Counted from the first letter of the stretch, positions 36,313 through 49,748 are shown. The stretch: DNA of 64,000 nucleotides from Stromatinia cepivora (GCA_014898415.1 RCTD01000002.1:868001-932000); one strand, 5' to 3'. Program-made: numbers and translations. The notes: a model not told the origin generated them from the letters alone.

Positions 36313-38058
36313 ATGGTTGTTGATACCACATATTACGAGGCCCTCGGTGTCAAACCCGACGCATCGGAGTTAGAAATCAAGAAAGCGTATAGAAAATTAG
36401 CTATCATCACTCATCCGGGTGCGTCCTTTACCACTCTTTCCGGCAACACAGTTCTTCCACTTCAGAGACACTGACATAAACACAGATAAGAATCCTGGCG
36501 ATGACACGGCGCACGAGAAATTCCAAGCTATCGGCGAGGCATACCAAGTTCTCAGTAACGAGGAACTGCGCAAACGGTATGATAAATTTGGAAAGGATTC
36601 CGCACAACCAGGGGAAGGGTTTGCGGATCCGGCAGAGTTCTTTGGCACAATCTTTGGAGGGGAGGCCTTTGTGGATCTTATTGGAGAAATTACGTTGATG
36701 AAGGATTTGACGAAGACTATGGATATTACTATGCAGGAAGGTGCAGAAGAAGAAGAAGAAGAGTAAGTGTGAATCTATTATGATAGTGAAGCATGGCTTG
36801 CGAATCCGAGCGGCGTCGTGATAATTTGTGAGTATTTGGATGGGTTAACTAATGTTATCATAGATTCCCAGGGACTGAAGCAGCCAAACGGGAGAGTATG
36901 GCCGCAGAGAATGAGAAGGCTGGATCATCGGCGGCGGCTGCAGATGGTACAACTAAACATGTACCCTCCGCATCTGTGTCGGACGCTACGGATTCTCCTG
37001 TTCCTCCATACTCGGAGAAACCACCAGTTGTCCCCAGCCCTTCTGGATCAGGAACATCAACTCCTAGACGTACTACCCAAATTCCTCTCCGACCGGCCAT
37101 CATGAACCAAACGGAAGAAGAGGCTCAAATGGCTGCCGCAGGTCTCACGGAGGAGGAGAAGGAGTTGAGGAAGAAAGATAAGAAGAAGGGCGGTCTCTCA
37201 AAGGCCCAACGTGAAGAATTAGCTGCTTATGAGAAGGAACGTGCCGCGGCTCGTAAAGAGCGAGTTGACACATTAGCAAAGAAGTTGATAGATCGTATTA
37301 GCATATGGACAGAGACAGACAAGGGACCAGATGTTACCAAAGCATTCCAAGAAAAGACACGCCTCGAGGTAGAGAACCTCAAAATGGAGTCTTTTGGCCT
37401 AGATATTCTTCATGCGATCGGTCAAACTTATCTCCAAAAAGCTACCGGACTTCTCAAATCTCAGAAATTCTTAGGTATCGGCGGTTTCTTCTCCAGATTA
37501 AAGGATAAGGGGACTATCGCAAAGGAAACCTGGAATACAATCTCTAGCGCTATCGATGCGCAGATGACCATGGAGGAAATGGCCAAGATGGAAGAGAAAG
37601 GCGGCGAGGACTGGACTGATGAGAAGAAAGTTGAATATGAGCGTCGCGTGACCGGAAAGATCCTTACAGCTGCATGGCGCGGAAGTAAATTTGAGATTCA
37701 AGGTGTTCTTAGGGACGTTTGTGATGAGATTTTGAACGACAAGAAAGTACCTATGTCAAAGAGACTCGAGCGCGCTCAAGCTTTAGTTATTTCTGGTGAA
37801 ATTTACTCCAAGGTATGTATTACAAATCTTGAATTTTGCAAAAAAGGATCACAACTAACAAAATTCTAGGCTCAACGCAACCCAGAAGAAGAAGGCGATT
37901 ACATGGCATTCGAACAACTAGTCGCTGAAGCAGCCGCAAAGAAAGAGAGCAAGAAAAAGGGAAAGGATAGGAAAGAACATGGTCATCATCATCATCACTC
38001 ACACCACGCGGACGCACAAGCTGCCGCTGATGATTTACCTAATGTTCCTAAAGCTTAG
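36313..38058 (+). CDS. Type III J-domain co-chaperone with His-rich C terminus (Caj1/Djp1-like)
   Basis: Exons 36313-36418, 36486-36762, 36864-37812 and 37870-38058 (introns 67, 101 and 57 bp) give 506 aa. The J domain is residues 5-70: [25 protein letters not shown], then the HPD motif split over the first junction (ITHP/DKNPGD). It is followed by a DnaJ-X type region ([17 protein letters not shown], then [25 protein letters not shown] and [17 protein letters not shown]), as in yeast Caj1 and Djp1, which work with Hsp70. No CAAX box is present. A low-complexity, acidic (GAEEEEEE) and Ser/Pro linker lies between. The C terminus is unusual: [23 protein letters not shown], a run of His that could bind metal. 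The 3' end FPGTEAA..PKA is restored only by removing the last introns. Confidence 0.9.
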
Positions 38059-39278
38059 ACGTGGATGTAGGATGAAGATGAAGATGAATAGGCCAAAGTT
38101 GAAGAGGCCAGAGAGAAAAGGCTTCTTGAAGCTTAAATGGTATAGCATCTTACCTCCTACGTCGTTCGTGGCTGTGTCGTGATTCAGTAGTATAAAGATA
38201 TCTTCTCTTCCTTTTAGTGTAGCGTTATAATCTGTAGCGAAAATGAAAGGATGGATGAAGATGGGGCATGGGGATGAGGATGAGGATGCAGTAGATGTAA
38301 CGTGTATGTACTAGGTATGTCATTTGATTATTTTGCATACATACATACATACATACGTGGAGTAGAATGGGGTGGAATGAATGAATGAATGATAGATTTT
38401 TAAATGCTTGAAATGCTTAAGAAATGGGGTTTAAATAGTGATGTTTCTTTTAGTTGCGTAGGTAGATAGGTAGGTAGGTAGGTAGAGTTCATGGGTTGAG
38501 TAGCTGGCTACCTAGGTGAAGATGGATTAGATGGGAGGGCATGGAAAGATAATGTTTAGCAATGCATGGTCCTCAAAATCACAATCACACTCACAATCAC
38601 AATCACCAATCCTGACCTGACCAGACCAGACCAAACTAAACTAAACCAAACGATCTCCTACTCCTACTCCAAAGGTGTGAATATACTATGAGTTCTTAAA
38701 CCTCCCAACCTCCAGGAATCACAATATCCAACTTCATCAAAGTCTATCTAACCACCATAAAACCCTCTAATCGTTAAACTTCCACTTACACGCCATATTT
38801 AATGAAATATCAACAACTCTACCGTGTCCCTGATACATCAAAGCGGGATTGCGAATATATATGCTACGTTTCCATATTATACTTCAAGTATAGGTATTTA
38901 TCTACTAATTTATAAGTTAGCTTACTATGGATGCGATGTGATGCCATGTTCTCATTTTTTTGCATAGGCATGGGCATATACGTATAGGTGATAGGAATAT
39001 TGGGAGTCTCTTCTGGTAGGGAATGCAGAATGTATCGAGTTACCGTCAAATCACTTATCAATTCAATCAAAGGCTCAAGAAATTCAGAAGAAATAAGTCA
39101 TTAATACACATTCCATTATTTCCATCAACATCATCATGACCAATTTATGGTACATCTATTAAGAGATCCGAGGTACAACGAAGAAAGAGATAATGTAGTA
39201 GTATGAGTTCATTAGCGTCGCGCCGCGCCGTGCCAGCAAGCTCATGGGTAAATAGAGGTATAATTAAAAGGCAAAGAA
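38059..39278. other. Convergent intergenic region with microsatellites
   Basis: 1.2 kb between the J-protein and ERG9 stop codons. Tandem CATA (about 38334-38356), GTAG (about 38459-38484) and CACAAT/CACTC repeats (38580-38607) are visible. No gene is supported. Confidence 0.5.
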
Positions 39279-40882
39279 TTAGAGTTCCGCGTGATCATAT
39301 CCCTGTGCAATATTTTGCGTTTCCGGACTACCTGTGTGGTGTTTGGGTACGAAGTTTCCTTTCTTGAGTTCGCTTATGGCGACGTCAAATCGAGCTCCTG
39401 CTAGCCATGCTGCTCCAATCTGGGATATTGTTAGTGGTCGTTTTATGGGCTAAGGGGAAGAAATGTACCATAAGTCCAGAGACGACTAATAGTGTCCCAA
39501 GAACTGCTAACATGAGGTAGATCACATCTTTCTTAGCCTCTGCTTCTTCGGCTGCTGATTTCTTCTGGGCCGCTGATGTTTCACCAGCTTGTTGTAAAGC
39601 AATGGCCTTTGGATCTTGGGATGGGAATATAGATTCAATAAATTGTTCGATCTGATGAATGTTAGCAACCAAATTCTTCTATAATCAAACTGGGTCACAT
39701 GCCTTTCCGCATGCAATGCTAATCTTGAGGAAGTTAGGGTCCTTAGGCGAGTTCTTCTTATGTATCCTTCTTGCATATCTCTTAAAGATATCACAAACGG
39801 TACGCAAGTTTTGCGAAGATTCCATCATCAATTGACAAGCATCACCTTTTGTGATCTTAACATTCTTCTCGAAAATAGCAGGGTTCTGGAAAACAAGCTC
39901 CAAGGTTGCGATTGCCATGGCTTGTGGAATAGCAACAAAATTGAAGACACTCTGGTCCTTTATGCCTGCCATATAGAACAGACATTCATCCGCATGGCGA
40001 AGGGAATTAAGAACCATTTCTGAACTGCAAGCCAAAGCCACTTCTCTATTTTTCGGATCAAAGAGGTCATCAAACTTTTCAACATGCTTTGACCAGATTT
40101 CATTAGGCCAGAAACGTCTCTTGTCATCAAAATCCTCCCGAATATCACGAATGATATTTGTCTTTTGAAGGAATTGACCCATGGACTCGGACAATTCTGG
40201 TCTGTTGAGCAAAGCTGGGTTTGCCAATTTACTCTCAACAAACAGTCTTGTTAAACCATCTCCTACAAGACCAGCAACATAATGACAGTATAATTCATAA
40301 TCCTTGATTGTGTTGACACCATTGATGTTGTGCTCTGCATTATTCGCATAATCGGCCATTCCGTCACCCATCTTCTTCGTAATATCCTTGATGATGTTCT
40401 TATAGGCAGGCTTGCACTTCTTAAATTCAGTAATGATACAGTCGAAGTGGACCAAAAGTTCTCGATCTTTCTCATTGGGTCCATTCTCATTGAATGTCCA
40501 TCCGTCCTGTTCAATAATGCTATCAAAGGCTCTCAACAATGGTTCCTTCCTCTCTAATGGTATTGTCATATCATCTTCAACCGTATCTAATCCTCGTAAA
40601 ATCAGATAGAAAAGGGCGACTGGCACAAGTAATTCGGGGTTCAATTCTTGAATAACTGAACTAAAACTTCGACTGGTCATTTCGAGGTATTTGAAACAGT
40701 CTCTCAGGGATTGAGATTCCTTGGATGGATCTCTGGTATGAACTGGGTCGTGCCATAGTTTCCTAATTCATGTATCAGTGATGGCAGATGAGGAGATGTA
40801 TTCAAAATATATACCATTGTAAGATTGCTCTTAACTGATTCGGATGGACAGAAAAGTAGAGGAGATTTTTGAGGAGACCCAT
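39279..40882 (-). CDS. ERG9: Squalene synthase (farnesyl-diphosphate farnesyltransferase)
   Basis: Four exons (40815-40882, 39703-40762, 39469-39651, 39279-39419) give 483 aa. Erg9 joins two farnesyl diphosphates into squalene, the first committed sterol step, at the ER membrane. Visible motifs are DTVEDDMT, the first aspartate-rich metal site, [13 protein letters not shown], and [18 protein letters not shown], the second site. The C terminus has a membrane anchor ([20 protein letters not shown]) before [21 protein letters not shown]. The third exon junction requires a GC-AG intron: GGAAAG/GCATGT..CATCAG/ATCGAA (39652-39702), which yields the conserved ACGKIEQF. Any GT donor nearby breaks the frame. 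The other introns are ordinary GT-AG (52 and 49 bp). Confidence 0.95.
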
Positions 40883-41915
40883 GATGTCGGAAGTGGAGAT
40901 AGCTAGATGGATGGAGTATCAAAGTTTTTGAATACGAAAATGTGCAAGAAATGAATTAAGTTGTTGTGGATATTGTTTCTCGAAAAGATGGATGCGCTCA
41001 GTAGGATAACTTTAATGGGATAAAAGTTGAAATTATGAACGGATCCGGTGTGTAATTACTGGTCCGACCCCGATCGTTTGAATTGAATGATTGTACCTTA
41101 AAAAAGTCACAGAATAAAAAAGGTATGTTATTCAATCAACAAGATACCATAGATAGTAGAGACAAGTAAGTGAGTGAGTGAGTGAGTGAGTGAATTGCAG
41201 CTGCTAGCAAATTTCGGGATATTATTGTACATGAATGTTACTGTCACCGCCAAATGTGCAGTAAAAGAACGCTTTGAAGTTTAGGGACTAGTGAATGCCA
41301 TGCTGGCTAGAGATTGGATACGTACAGGGGATCCAAAAGTTTTATGTTGAAAGATATCAACAAAATGGTATGCCATACATTTGGACCGAGAATACCAATA
41401 CATTTTTCTAAGCAATTTTATATTCAATTTTGAAGTATATCTGCAAAGTCCACAAGTTTACAACGGCTATATCCTTTCCGTCCCTTACATGCCTTCTACT
41501 CTAGGCTTGAACCCCAGATTCTCCTTGGCTTGGTGCATGCACATCGTGCAGATCAGCGAATTAAATTACACTAACAAAGATTTGAAAAAGGAGACGAGGG
41601 GAGAGCCTAACAGTTTATTTGATGAGGCTGAGCATATTATTCCATTCTAACAACACCATCTCCAGATGCAAGTGGATAGTTTCTTTCTTTTAACTTTTAC
41701 TCTAGCCTGATCGTACTCTTTATGGCTATTTTATATATATATAACGCCTGGCTATGAAATCTAGCTTTTCAACACCAAAGTATTACCAACTATAGGCTAC
41801 AGCCGCACCATATAACACTCGGGCGTTCACCTTCTTTTAAGCTTATAAGACATAAGCTGTACGGAGATTATTCTCTGAATACCCATCATTCATTCGCGGA
41901 TTATAATATTCAACA
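40883..41915. promoter_or_regulatory. Divergent promoter region of ERG9 and the SLC35 gene
   Basis: 1.0 kb of AT-rich sequence. A (GTGA)n microsatellite lies at about 41169-41192. No coding frame is supported; the 89-codon frame at 41381 lacks an ATG and any motif. Confidence 0.45.
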
Positions 41916-43094
41916 ATGGGCGACCTCGAACCTCTAGAAAGGGATGTGGAAATGGCGGAGTCGAAACCAATGATTGGGGAAGATACACACAACCATAAGA
42001 ATGAGGGGAAAAGAAAGAAGTCTCGCGCGAGCCAAATCCTCGATATTGCTTGCATTGGTTTGAATATCATCAGTACAGTCATTCTCGTCTTTCTGAATAA
42101 ATGGTTTGTGCGAACCGGATCTTTTATCCTAAAATATAAAAGCTAATCATGATGTAGGATATTCAAAGATCCTCAATTGAGGAATATGCAAATATCCTTC
42201 GCAATGTGGCATTTTACCTGCACAACCATAGTATTATGGTTGGCCAGTCGTTCCCCTTTCAATCTTTTCGTCCCTATCCGACTGCCATTTCTCCAAATGC
42301 TCCCATTATGTTGCTTCTTCGCTGGCTTCCTCATACTTGGAAATTTGAGCTTGGCATTTAACTCTGTGGGATTCTACCAGTCAGTTACCCCCTCCTAATT
42401 ACTTTGTCCCATTACTATACTAACTCTTCTTCCTCAACCAGACTCGCAAAAATAATGACCACCCCCTGCGTCGCCCTCCTCCAATACTTCTTCCTATCCA
42501 AATCCGTCTCTCCTCAGACTGTCCTCGCCCTCGCTAGCGTTTGCATCGGCGTAGCTCTAACCAACACTGGAGCCTCTGGAACTACCACATTCGGCGCTTC
42601 GATCGCCATTGCTGCGTTCGTAGTGACCGCATTTTACCAAGTCTGGATCGGCAAGAAACTCACCGATTTCAAAGCCTCGTCTCCTCAACTTTTGCTCAAT
42701 CAAGCTCCAATATCAGTATTGATTCTGGCATTTTTGGTGCCATTTTTCGATACAAAACCAGATATCTCTGTGATTCCTAGAGATACACTTATCGCGTTGG
42801 GTTTGAGTGGATTAGCGGCTGCATTGTTAAATTTGAGCCAATTCTTAATTATAGGAAGAATGTCAGCGTTGACATTTAACGTTGCTTCTAAGTATGTTTC
42901 CCCCCACACACACCTTTTCTACATCACTCACCCGAATATCAAACACTAACTCCTTTCCCTCCAGTGTAAAAACAATCATAATTCTCACCTATGGCTGGAT
43001 AAGCGAAGGCCGCGTTCTCACAGTCAAAGATGCCGTGGGTATATTATTAGCTCTGGGTGGTGCAACGGTGTATAGCCAGCTTTCACAGCGGTAA
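41916..43094 (+). CDS. SLC35/TPT-family nucleotide-sugar or triose-phosphate transporter
   Basis: Exons 41916-42103, 42158-42379, 42442-42891 and 42965-43094 (introns 54, 62 and 73 bp) give 329 aa. After a 38-residue cytosolic start about nine to ten hydrophobic helices are visible, for example IACIGLNIISTVILVFLNKWIFK, FLQMLPLCCFFAGFLILGNLSLAF and TLIALGLSGLAAALLNLSQFLIIG. The NKW(I/L)FK pattern at the end of helix 1, the SVGFYQLAKIMTTPCV motif and the NVKTIIILTYGW motif identify the DMT superfamily TPT clan (SLC35E3-like). These carry sugar nucleotides or phosphorylated sugars across Golgi or ER membranes; the substrate cannot be predicted. Splice sites restore each helix in frame. Confidence 0.9.
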
Positions 43095-43852
43095 AATGGG
43101 AGTTTTGTAATGTGTAATGAATGATTTTGACGACCGAGATTGATTTAGGTGGGATATGGCATTAGAGTGGATTAGCGGGATTACCAATGTTAAATTGGAT
43201 AGAGTGAGAGAGAAAGAGATAGTATACTTTTGGACATTGAATACAGATTCCAGATGTTTTTTCTTGTAAATGAGTAGTAGGTACCTAGATATATCGCAGG
43301 AACTATACAAAATCCACCCATCAAAAGCAAGAGCTCATCTGGGGCAATTCACAAAACCCCAATCATATAGATAACTCTTCCGATGATTCCAAATACCTAG
43401 GTATGTAGTTTCCTTGCAGTTACGCTTTCGTACAAGAATCTTAAATTATCCTAAACTGCTAGGTCGGTATGGATTCTGAATATAGTATATAGTATAGATA
43501 CCGTGCAAGAAGGAAGCATTTCGACATCTGACATCTGACATCTGACATCCGAACAATTTCATAGCATTCAATTATAAGATCTTACATACAAACATACATA
43601 CATCTAAACACCGTACGCCACAAACCCAAAACTCCATTCATTAAAACAATACAATGCTAAGAATATTGGATGATGGAAAAAGACAACCTGAAGAAAGGAG
43701 ATCAATGTATACGCTACGCTAATTTCTAATATGTATGTATTACAACCCATTCACCGTATCCATACTAATCATGCATTCTACATGCAGAATCTATCGGTTT
43801 CGCTCGGACTCAACTCAAGTCATCCATCCGACCCTCCATCCCTCCATCTTAT
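43095..43852. other. Convergent intergenic region
   Basis: 758 bp between the SLC35 and ADP1 stop codons. A four-copy ACATCTG repeat is visible at about 43523-43550, and short CATACA units occur near 43583-43602. No gene is supported. Confidence 0.5.
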
Positions 43853-46800
43853 TTACCGTCTCTCCACTAACAAGAAATGCATCGCCACATACGCTAAGAA
43901 GATAAAGGCGCCGGCAAAAATTGCCAAATTAATTGCATCTGGCCAAAACGCCTGGGTGTCAAACCCGAAACTACTGAGAATAACTGCGCCGGGAACGGTG
44001 ATGTCGAGTTTGTATTTCTGATCGACCAGTGTCAGATACGTTACTTCGTTTACTATAAGAGATTCGAAGCCGTAGTGGAAGATCGACAGGGATTGTAGCC
44101 AAAGAGCAGACTTGGGAATCGCATCGTGGTTAAGGAGGAGACCGGCGAAGAGGAGACTAAAAAGCATGACGAGACTTCCGATGAGACTTGCAACACCGTT
44201 ATCTTTGAAGACGATGCCAAGGAAGAGACAGATGGCAGCAGCGGCGAGGTTGAAGAGAACGAGGATGAGGAGGAACTTGAAGAAGTTTGGAGCTTCGGCA
44301 ACAAGTCCAGTCATGGGGTATAAAATAGATCCCATGATTAGAGGGGGGATAATGCGGAGTGGCACAATATCGAAGACGACTTTGGCTAAGAAATAGGTAA
44401 TGGGTGAGTAATAGCCGTTTGCTCTTTCTCTGACGAAAACCATTCGCTCGGTAGCGAAGACATTCAAACTGGAGAGAGTACTAAAACCGAAAAGTGCTAG
44501 AATGAAGAAGAACAATCCTAAGCGATTCTGGAAACCGGGAATGTCATCTGTAAGGCCATAGAACAAGAATCCGGAGAGAACGGCCAACAAAATCGCGATT
44601 GCGTAGTGTGTCAACATCAACATAGGATTTCTGTAAAGATTCCGCCATGTACGTTGAGAGAGAATTACAAATTGTCGAAGGTATCCAACTCTTGCATATC
44701 CTCTGCCCATGGTACTTGTGGTTGATGTACTGTTCTCCTGTACATGACCATTCATACTGCCATTGGCACTTTGAGCAGCGGACACAGCATTTTTAAGGTC
44801 ATCTTGAAGGTCTCGTGAGATTGGTGAATTTGCATAAGCCGAGACCAGGACATCCAAATCTGATCCAGATCCGGGTGCATCTGGCGGCAGATTATCTGGA
44901 TCTTCGGCGATGGAAGAATGCTGTCTCGACATTCTGAGCCAGTGTTGATTGGCCTCTGGATCAACAGGCGCCTCATCAGGTTGAGAGTTAGGTGTGTCAA
45001 TCCCGCTCTTCTTGCGAGTAAAAAGTTCCCGTTCTTGCCTTGCCTTTACAGAGTCACGACGTTTGCCTTTAGGTCTCAATAGAGACTCGCTTGGGCTACC
45101 AACGACAGGCTCTTCTATACTACCGCCAGAGATGCTTGCAATTGATTTCACCGCCCTAGTACTGCTTGCCCCAACGCTTGGTGTTACGCCGTGTCTGAAA
45201 TCAGATGTAGTGTCGTCAATTGGGGTGCGAGGTGCGCCAACATGCATTGTCAAATCGACCAAATAATCAGCAATGTTAAATCCAGGTGGGCATGAGTAGC
45301 CAATGTGATCGAAATACTCTTGACAGAGGTTGAACTCGCCAGAATAGACCGTTCTTCCTTTGGCGAGAAGTAATAATCTATCGAACAAAGCCACAATATT
45401 AGATCTTGGTTGATGAATGGTAAATATAACCGTTCTCTTGTAGGTTTTAGCCAGGTTGACGAGACATTCGATAACGTTGAAAGCATTGTATGCATCAAGA
45501 CCACTCGTTGGCTCATCAAGGAATAATATGCTTGGACTGGTTACCAATTCACAAGCGATCCCAACTCGACGTTTCTCACCACCAGAAATACCGCGACCCT
45601 TACCATCCTCAGAACCGATCAAAGAATCCTTGATATGAGAAATACCAAGCTGTCGCTCTACCTCGAAAACTCTCTGTTCCTTAGCCGATCTTCCCATATC
45701 TCTTGGCAATCTCAAAAGAGCGCTGGTCATGATTGTTTCATGAACGGTAAGTGTAGGTAACATCGCATCTTCTTGATCAACAAAACCAATGACACTTCTG
45801 TATTCGTTATCTGTAACCTTTTCGCCATTGACATAAAAATTTCCTTGGACAACTCCTCGCTTATTCTTTCGAGCAAGAATGTCAAGAAATGTGGTTTTTC
45901 CAGCTCCGGAAGCCCCCATGATCGCCATGATCTCGCCAGGATGAGCTACTCCCTGAACACCACTTAAAATCTGCTTTCCATTTAGATTGTATGAAAGGTT
46001 TTCGAAATATAGTGACGCGGGTTTGTGATCAGTCATTAGCTTAATGCTCTCGTCATCGGAATCGTCTAGATGGATAGGCCCGTATCTGAATTGCCTTCGG
46101 GACAAATACCAAACTAGCATGATAACACCAACAACAAATAGAGATGCAGCTGCGATAACACCTGCGATCAAAGGTGTATTGATTCTCTTGATTGGGCGTT
46201 CATATCCGGGAATCTCGGTTTCGTAGAGACATTCTCCGGCCTGACAGTTGATAAGGATACTACTGTCGCCAAACATTTGTTGAATGAGCAGATCCATTTG
46301 AGGTTCCTTAAATGTGCATTCATTGCTTCCCCCTTTCTGCTCGCAATTAAAGGTTGCGGGACCTCTAATTTCTTGATCCAAGAAGTCCGAGATATCAACC
46401 GATCCATTTTCACCGCAAAGCATCCTATCCGGAACACATTTGCAAGCAATGTTTTCACATTTTGCGCTGGTCGAGTTTCGGTCGTAGTCATTTGCGGCGC
46501 CCGATGTACAAGTATCTAGGGAACAATAAAACGACTCTTTTTCGTCAACCCAGAATTGAAAGTCGCAGGTTTCTACTTCGGCATTACAGGTAAAAGTAAC
46601 CTGTGGCTTCTTCCCGTCCAAGATGTCCACAATCTTTCTGTTTGTAACATCGCACATCTGGTAATTCTCCTTCACAACCTCGCCATTCTGATAACATACG
46701 CCTCCCTCTTTTTCCGGCATTAGAGCATTGCATGCTTTGTCGTTCGTACAGACATTGCAGTTGATTCCAGTCCAGCCATCTTCGCAGACGCACGAGTCCG

Positions 46801-47207
46801 TTGTTCGCATCGGTCGATCCTGGCCATCTGCTAAAGAGCCACAAACTATCAAGAATCAGTAAAGGAGTTTCTCAGCTCATACGGAGAGCTTGGCGCACCA
46901 GGTTGAAGACAATCATCGCCACCGAATCCCGGGGGACATGAGCATTTGCCATTGTATTGATTGCAGTCAGAGTATTGTCCGCAAGTGAAAGCTGGTAGTA
47001 AACAATTAAAACTATATATAGTCAGCAAAAGTTTTTGATATAAAAGTAAGTGGCGCAGTACCAAGGAGGACAATTGTCAGGTCGGTCGTCCATGAGAGCT
47101 AACTGTGCTTTCATCGAGTCTATCGTCGAATAATTCGTGAAAGCATATGCGTTCCATGATAGAGACAGAGTCGCCAGGACTACCGTCCCTAGTTGAAGTC
47201 GTTTCAT
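43853..47207 (-). CDS. ADP1: ABCG-type ATP-binding cassette transporter, yeast Adp1 homologue
   Basis: Exons 47062-47207, 46899-47011 and 43853-46845 (introns 50 and 53 bp) give 1083 aa. An N-terminal signal peptide ([22 protein letters not shown]) is followed by a Cys-rich lumenal region with EGF-like pieces ([37 protein letters not shown]). One membrane segment (about 311-334) precedes the ATPase domain: Walker [10 protein letters not shown] (about 397-405), ABC signature ISGGEKRR (about 505) and Walker [11 protein letters not shown] (about 530). A Ser-rich linker and six further membrane helices complete the half transporter. This order is that of yeast Adp1, an orphan transporter; its substrate is unknown. 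The first two splice junctions rebuild two Cys-rich motifs. Confidence 0.93.
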
Positions 47208-48012
47208 CGGTCGTGGAGTGGTTGCGATGATCGCGATTGTTGAGAGTGGGAGCTTGCTATTAGGATTAGCTTAAATGCTGCGGTGAGATGACGACTCTTG
47301 ATGCCATATAAATCAAATGGATCTGATGGATAGGTAGTTGAGATAAGTAGTTATTTCAAAGCTAGAAGTTAAAGAGGAGTAACTCAATAATACCTTGAAG
47401 GAATGAATAACAAAACAAAATGAAGCTGGTTTAGAATGAAGAAGAGTTGAGCAGCTTTAGTGTCATGTCCTTCCGCGACGGGTGTTTTTAGCATGTCTTA
47501 GGCGGCCGCCGGTTTGTTATAAGAGGGGATCGACAAAACCTGGAGTGCAGTTAGGAGCAGTCAGGAACAAGATAAGCTGAAGGAAGGTCTTAAAAAACAA
47601 CATTGGGTTTGAAAACTTGACACAGTGAAATGAATTCTTATTAGGAGAAAAGTAATACAGTACTGATAAAATATATAAATACCTATATAATTGGTATATA
47701 TCGATTAATTCAAAAGATTCAATTAATACATGGGTGGATATCTTCAATCGTACCGTACCAAAGTTTTCCTATCTTATCAACGTATGTTCCTTCATGTCGG
47801 AGCTCTCTCATACTTAATTACTATTGGTGCTTACTTCATCTGCCTCAAGAGACGGCCGAGGTTTAACAATCTCCACAGCGTCATCCACGCCTTTCTGATG
47901 TCAATTTGTTGAGAATATATATATCTACAATGTCCCCATTCAAGACCAACATCTCTTACTCTTCTTCACCAAACACTATTCTCCAATCCACATAACCCAT
48001 ATCATCGCAAAC
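47208..48012. promoter_or_regulatory. Divergent promoter region of ADP1 and the aminotransferase
   Basis: 805 bp without a supported gene. The last 130 bp before 48013 are C/T/A-rich, as in fungal 5' UTRs. Confidence 0.5.
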
Positions 48013-49260
48013 ATGGTCAAGATTGAGCCTTTCGCCGTAGAACAAGTACTACCCCTCATTTGCCCTCCAAATCGAAATGTCTCTAACTTCAAATAACCCC
48101 AGTGGATGGACAAATACGAAACCACACCTGGAGTTCTCAACATTGCCGAAACATGCGTAGCTTCAATCTCAATCGATGACCTCGTAGAGTTATCCGAGGA
48201 TCCAAATCTCCCTCATCCAATATCAACTTCAACCAAGCTCACATACGGACATATTCGAGGATCGCCCGCTCTTCGAGAACGTCTTGCATCTCTATATTCT
48301 GCAAGAACGCCATCCGCTTTATCTACAGAGAGTATCCTTCTTACACGCGGTGCAATCGAAGCCAACTTCCTTTCTCTATACACGTTGATCGGACCGGGGG
48401 ATCATGTAATTTGTGTACACCCTACTTATCAACAACTATACTCAGTTCCACAAAGTCTCGGCGCGGAAGTTTCACTATGGAAGTTACACAAGGGAAAGAA
48501 ATTTGTTCCTGATTTGGAGGAGCTGAAGGGATTAGTCAAGGACAATACCAAGATGATTATTATAAATAATCCCAACAACCCTACGGGAGCTACAATTCCC
48601 AAGTCCGTTTTGCAAGGCTTGACGACTTTTGCGAAGGAAAGGGATATTATTATCCTAAGCGATGAGGTCTATCGACCTTTATTTCACGGAATCTCAGTAG
48701 CTGACGCAGAGTTTCCCCCTTCTATGGTATCCATGCCTTATGAAAAAATCATCGCTACCGGCTCCCTTTCAAAAGCCTACTCTCTAGCTGGCATCCGTAT
48801 TGGCTGGATCGCATGCAAAGATAAAGCGATCATCGAAGCCATCGCAGAAGCTCGGGACTATACAACTATTTCTGTCTCGCAGCTTGATGACCAAGTTGCT
48901 TCCTACGCAATGAATCAATCCGTCATCCATGCTCTCCTCGCTCGGAACATCAAACTCGCAAAGACTAATGTGGCACTTGTGGAAGCTTTTGTCAATGAAC
49001 ATAATGAGAATCTGTCTTGGGTAAAGCCAAATGGAGGCACAACAGCCTTCATCAAGGTGGAAAAGAAAAGGGAGCCGGTGGATGACGTACAGTTTTGTGT
49101 GGATGTCATTGAGAAGACTAAGGTTATGTTCTTACCTGGTTCCAAATGCTTCGGAGAGGAATATAAGGGCTATGTAAGGATTGGATTTGTGTGTGAGACG
49201 GAAGTTTTGAAGGAGGGTCTGCAAAAATTAGGAGGATATATTAGGGAAAACTTGAGCTAA
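48013..49260 (+). CDS. PLP-dependent class I/II aminotransferase
   Basis: Exons 48013-48045 and 48103-49260 (57-bp GTACTA..CCCAG intron) give 396 aa; the intron joins MVKIEPFAVEQ to WMDKYETTPGVLNIAE. Fold-type I aminotransferase features are clear: LTRGAIEANFLSL, GDHVICVHPTYQQLY, NNPNNPTGA, the DEVYRPLF loop, and the PLP lysine in GSLSKAYSLAGIRIGW (Lys about 235). The C-terminal arginine lies in YVRIGFVCE and should hold the substrate carboxylate. No targeting signal is seen, so a cytosolic enzyme is likely. The best-known relatives include bacterial capreomycidine-synthase-like enzymes, but the substrate cannot be read from sequence. No biosynthetic cluster surrounds it. Confidence 0.88.
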
Positions 49261-49715
49261 AGGATGAATAGGTCTAATAGACGATTCAGAAGGGCCCTAA
49301 AATAGAGAGACAATTTTGAAATACAAACATCGTTCTCGCACAACGATGCACAGTTGTACGTTCTTGTGAACCATACATTGGGTCAAAATGGCGAATTACC
49401 AGTATGGTAAAATCTACATCTCAGGCACTCACTCAGCCCACATCCACAGATACATCCATATAGTTAGCCGCTCTCATACGACAACATTGTATAATTGCCA
49501 TATACCAAAGAAAGCTTACATGCCATCAAATATAAAGGGACAAAATATAGGGTATCCAATAGCCCGCACCTATGAATTAGCAGACTAGATCCAAGTGTTC
49601 AATATTTGAAGAGCTATAAATCTTCAAGGATAATTTCATTAATCCCCCAACAACTTTTCACCATTCAGATAATTTTCAATCTTTGGAATAAATTTAACTT
49701 AAGATAAAATTAAAC

Positions 49716-49748
<33 letters not shown>

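Noticed and set aside
36763..36863. C/D snoRNA in the J-protein intron
   Set aside because: A TATGATA string resembles box C, but no D box or guide is seen.
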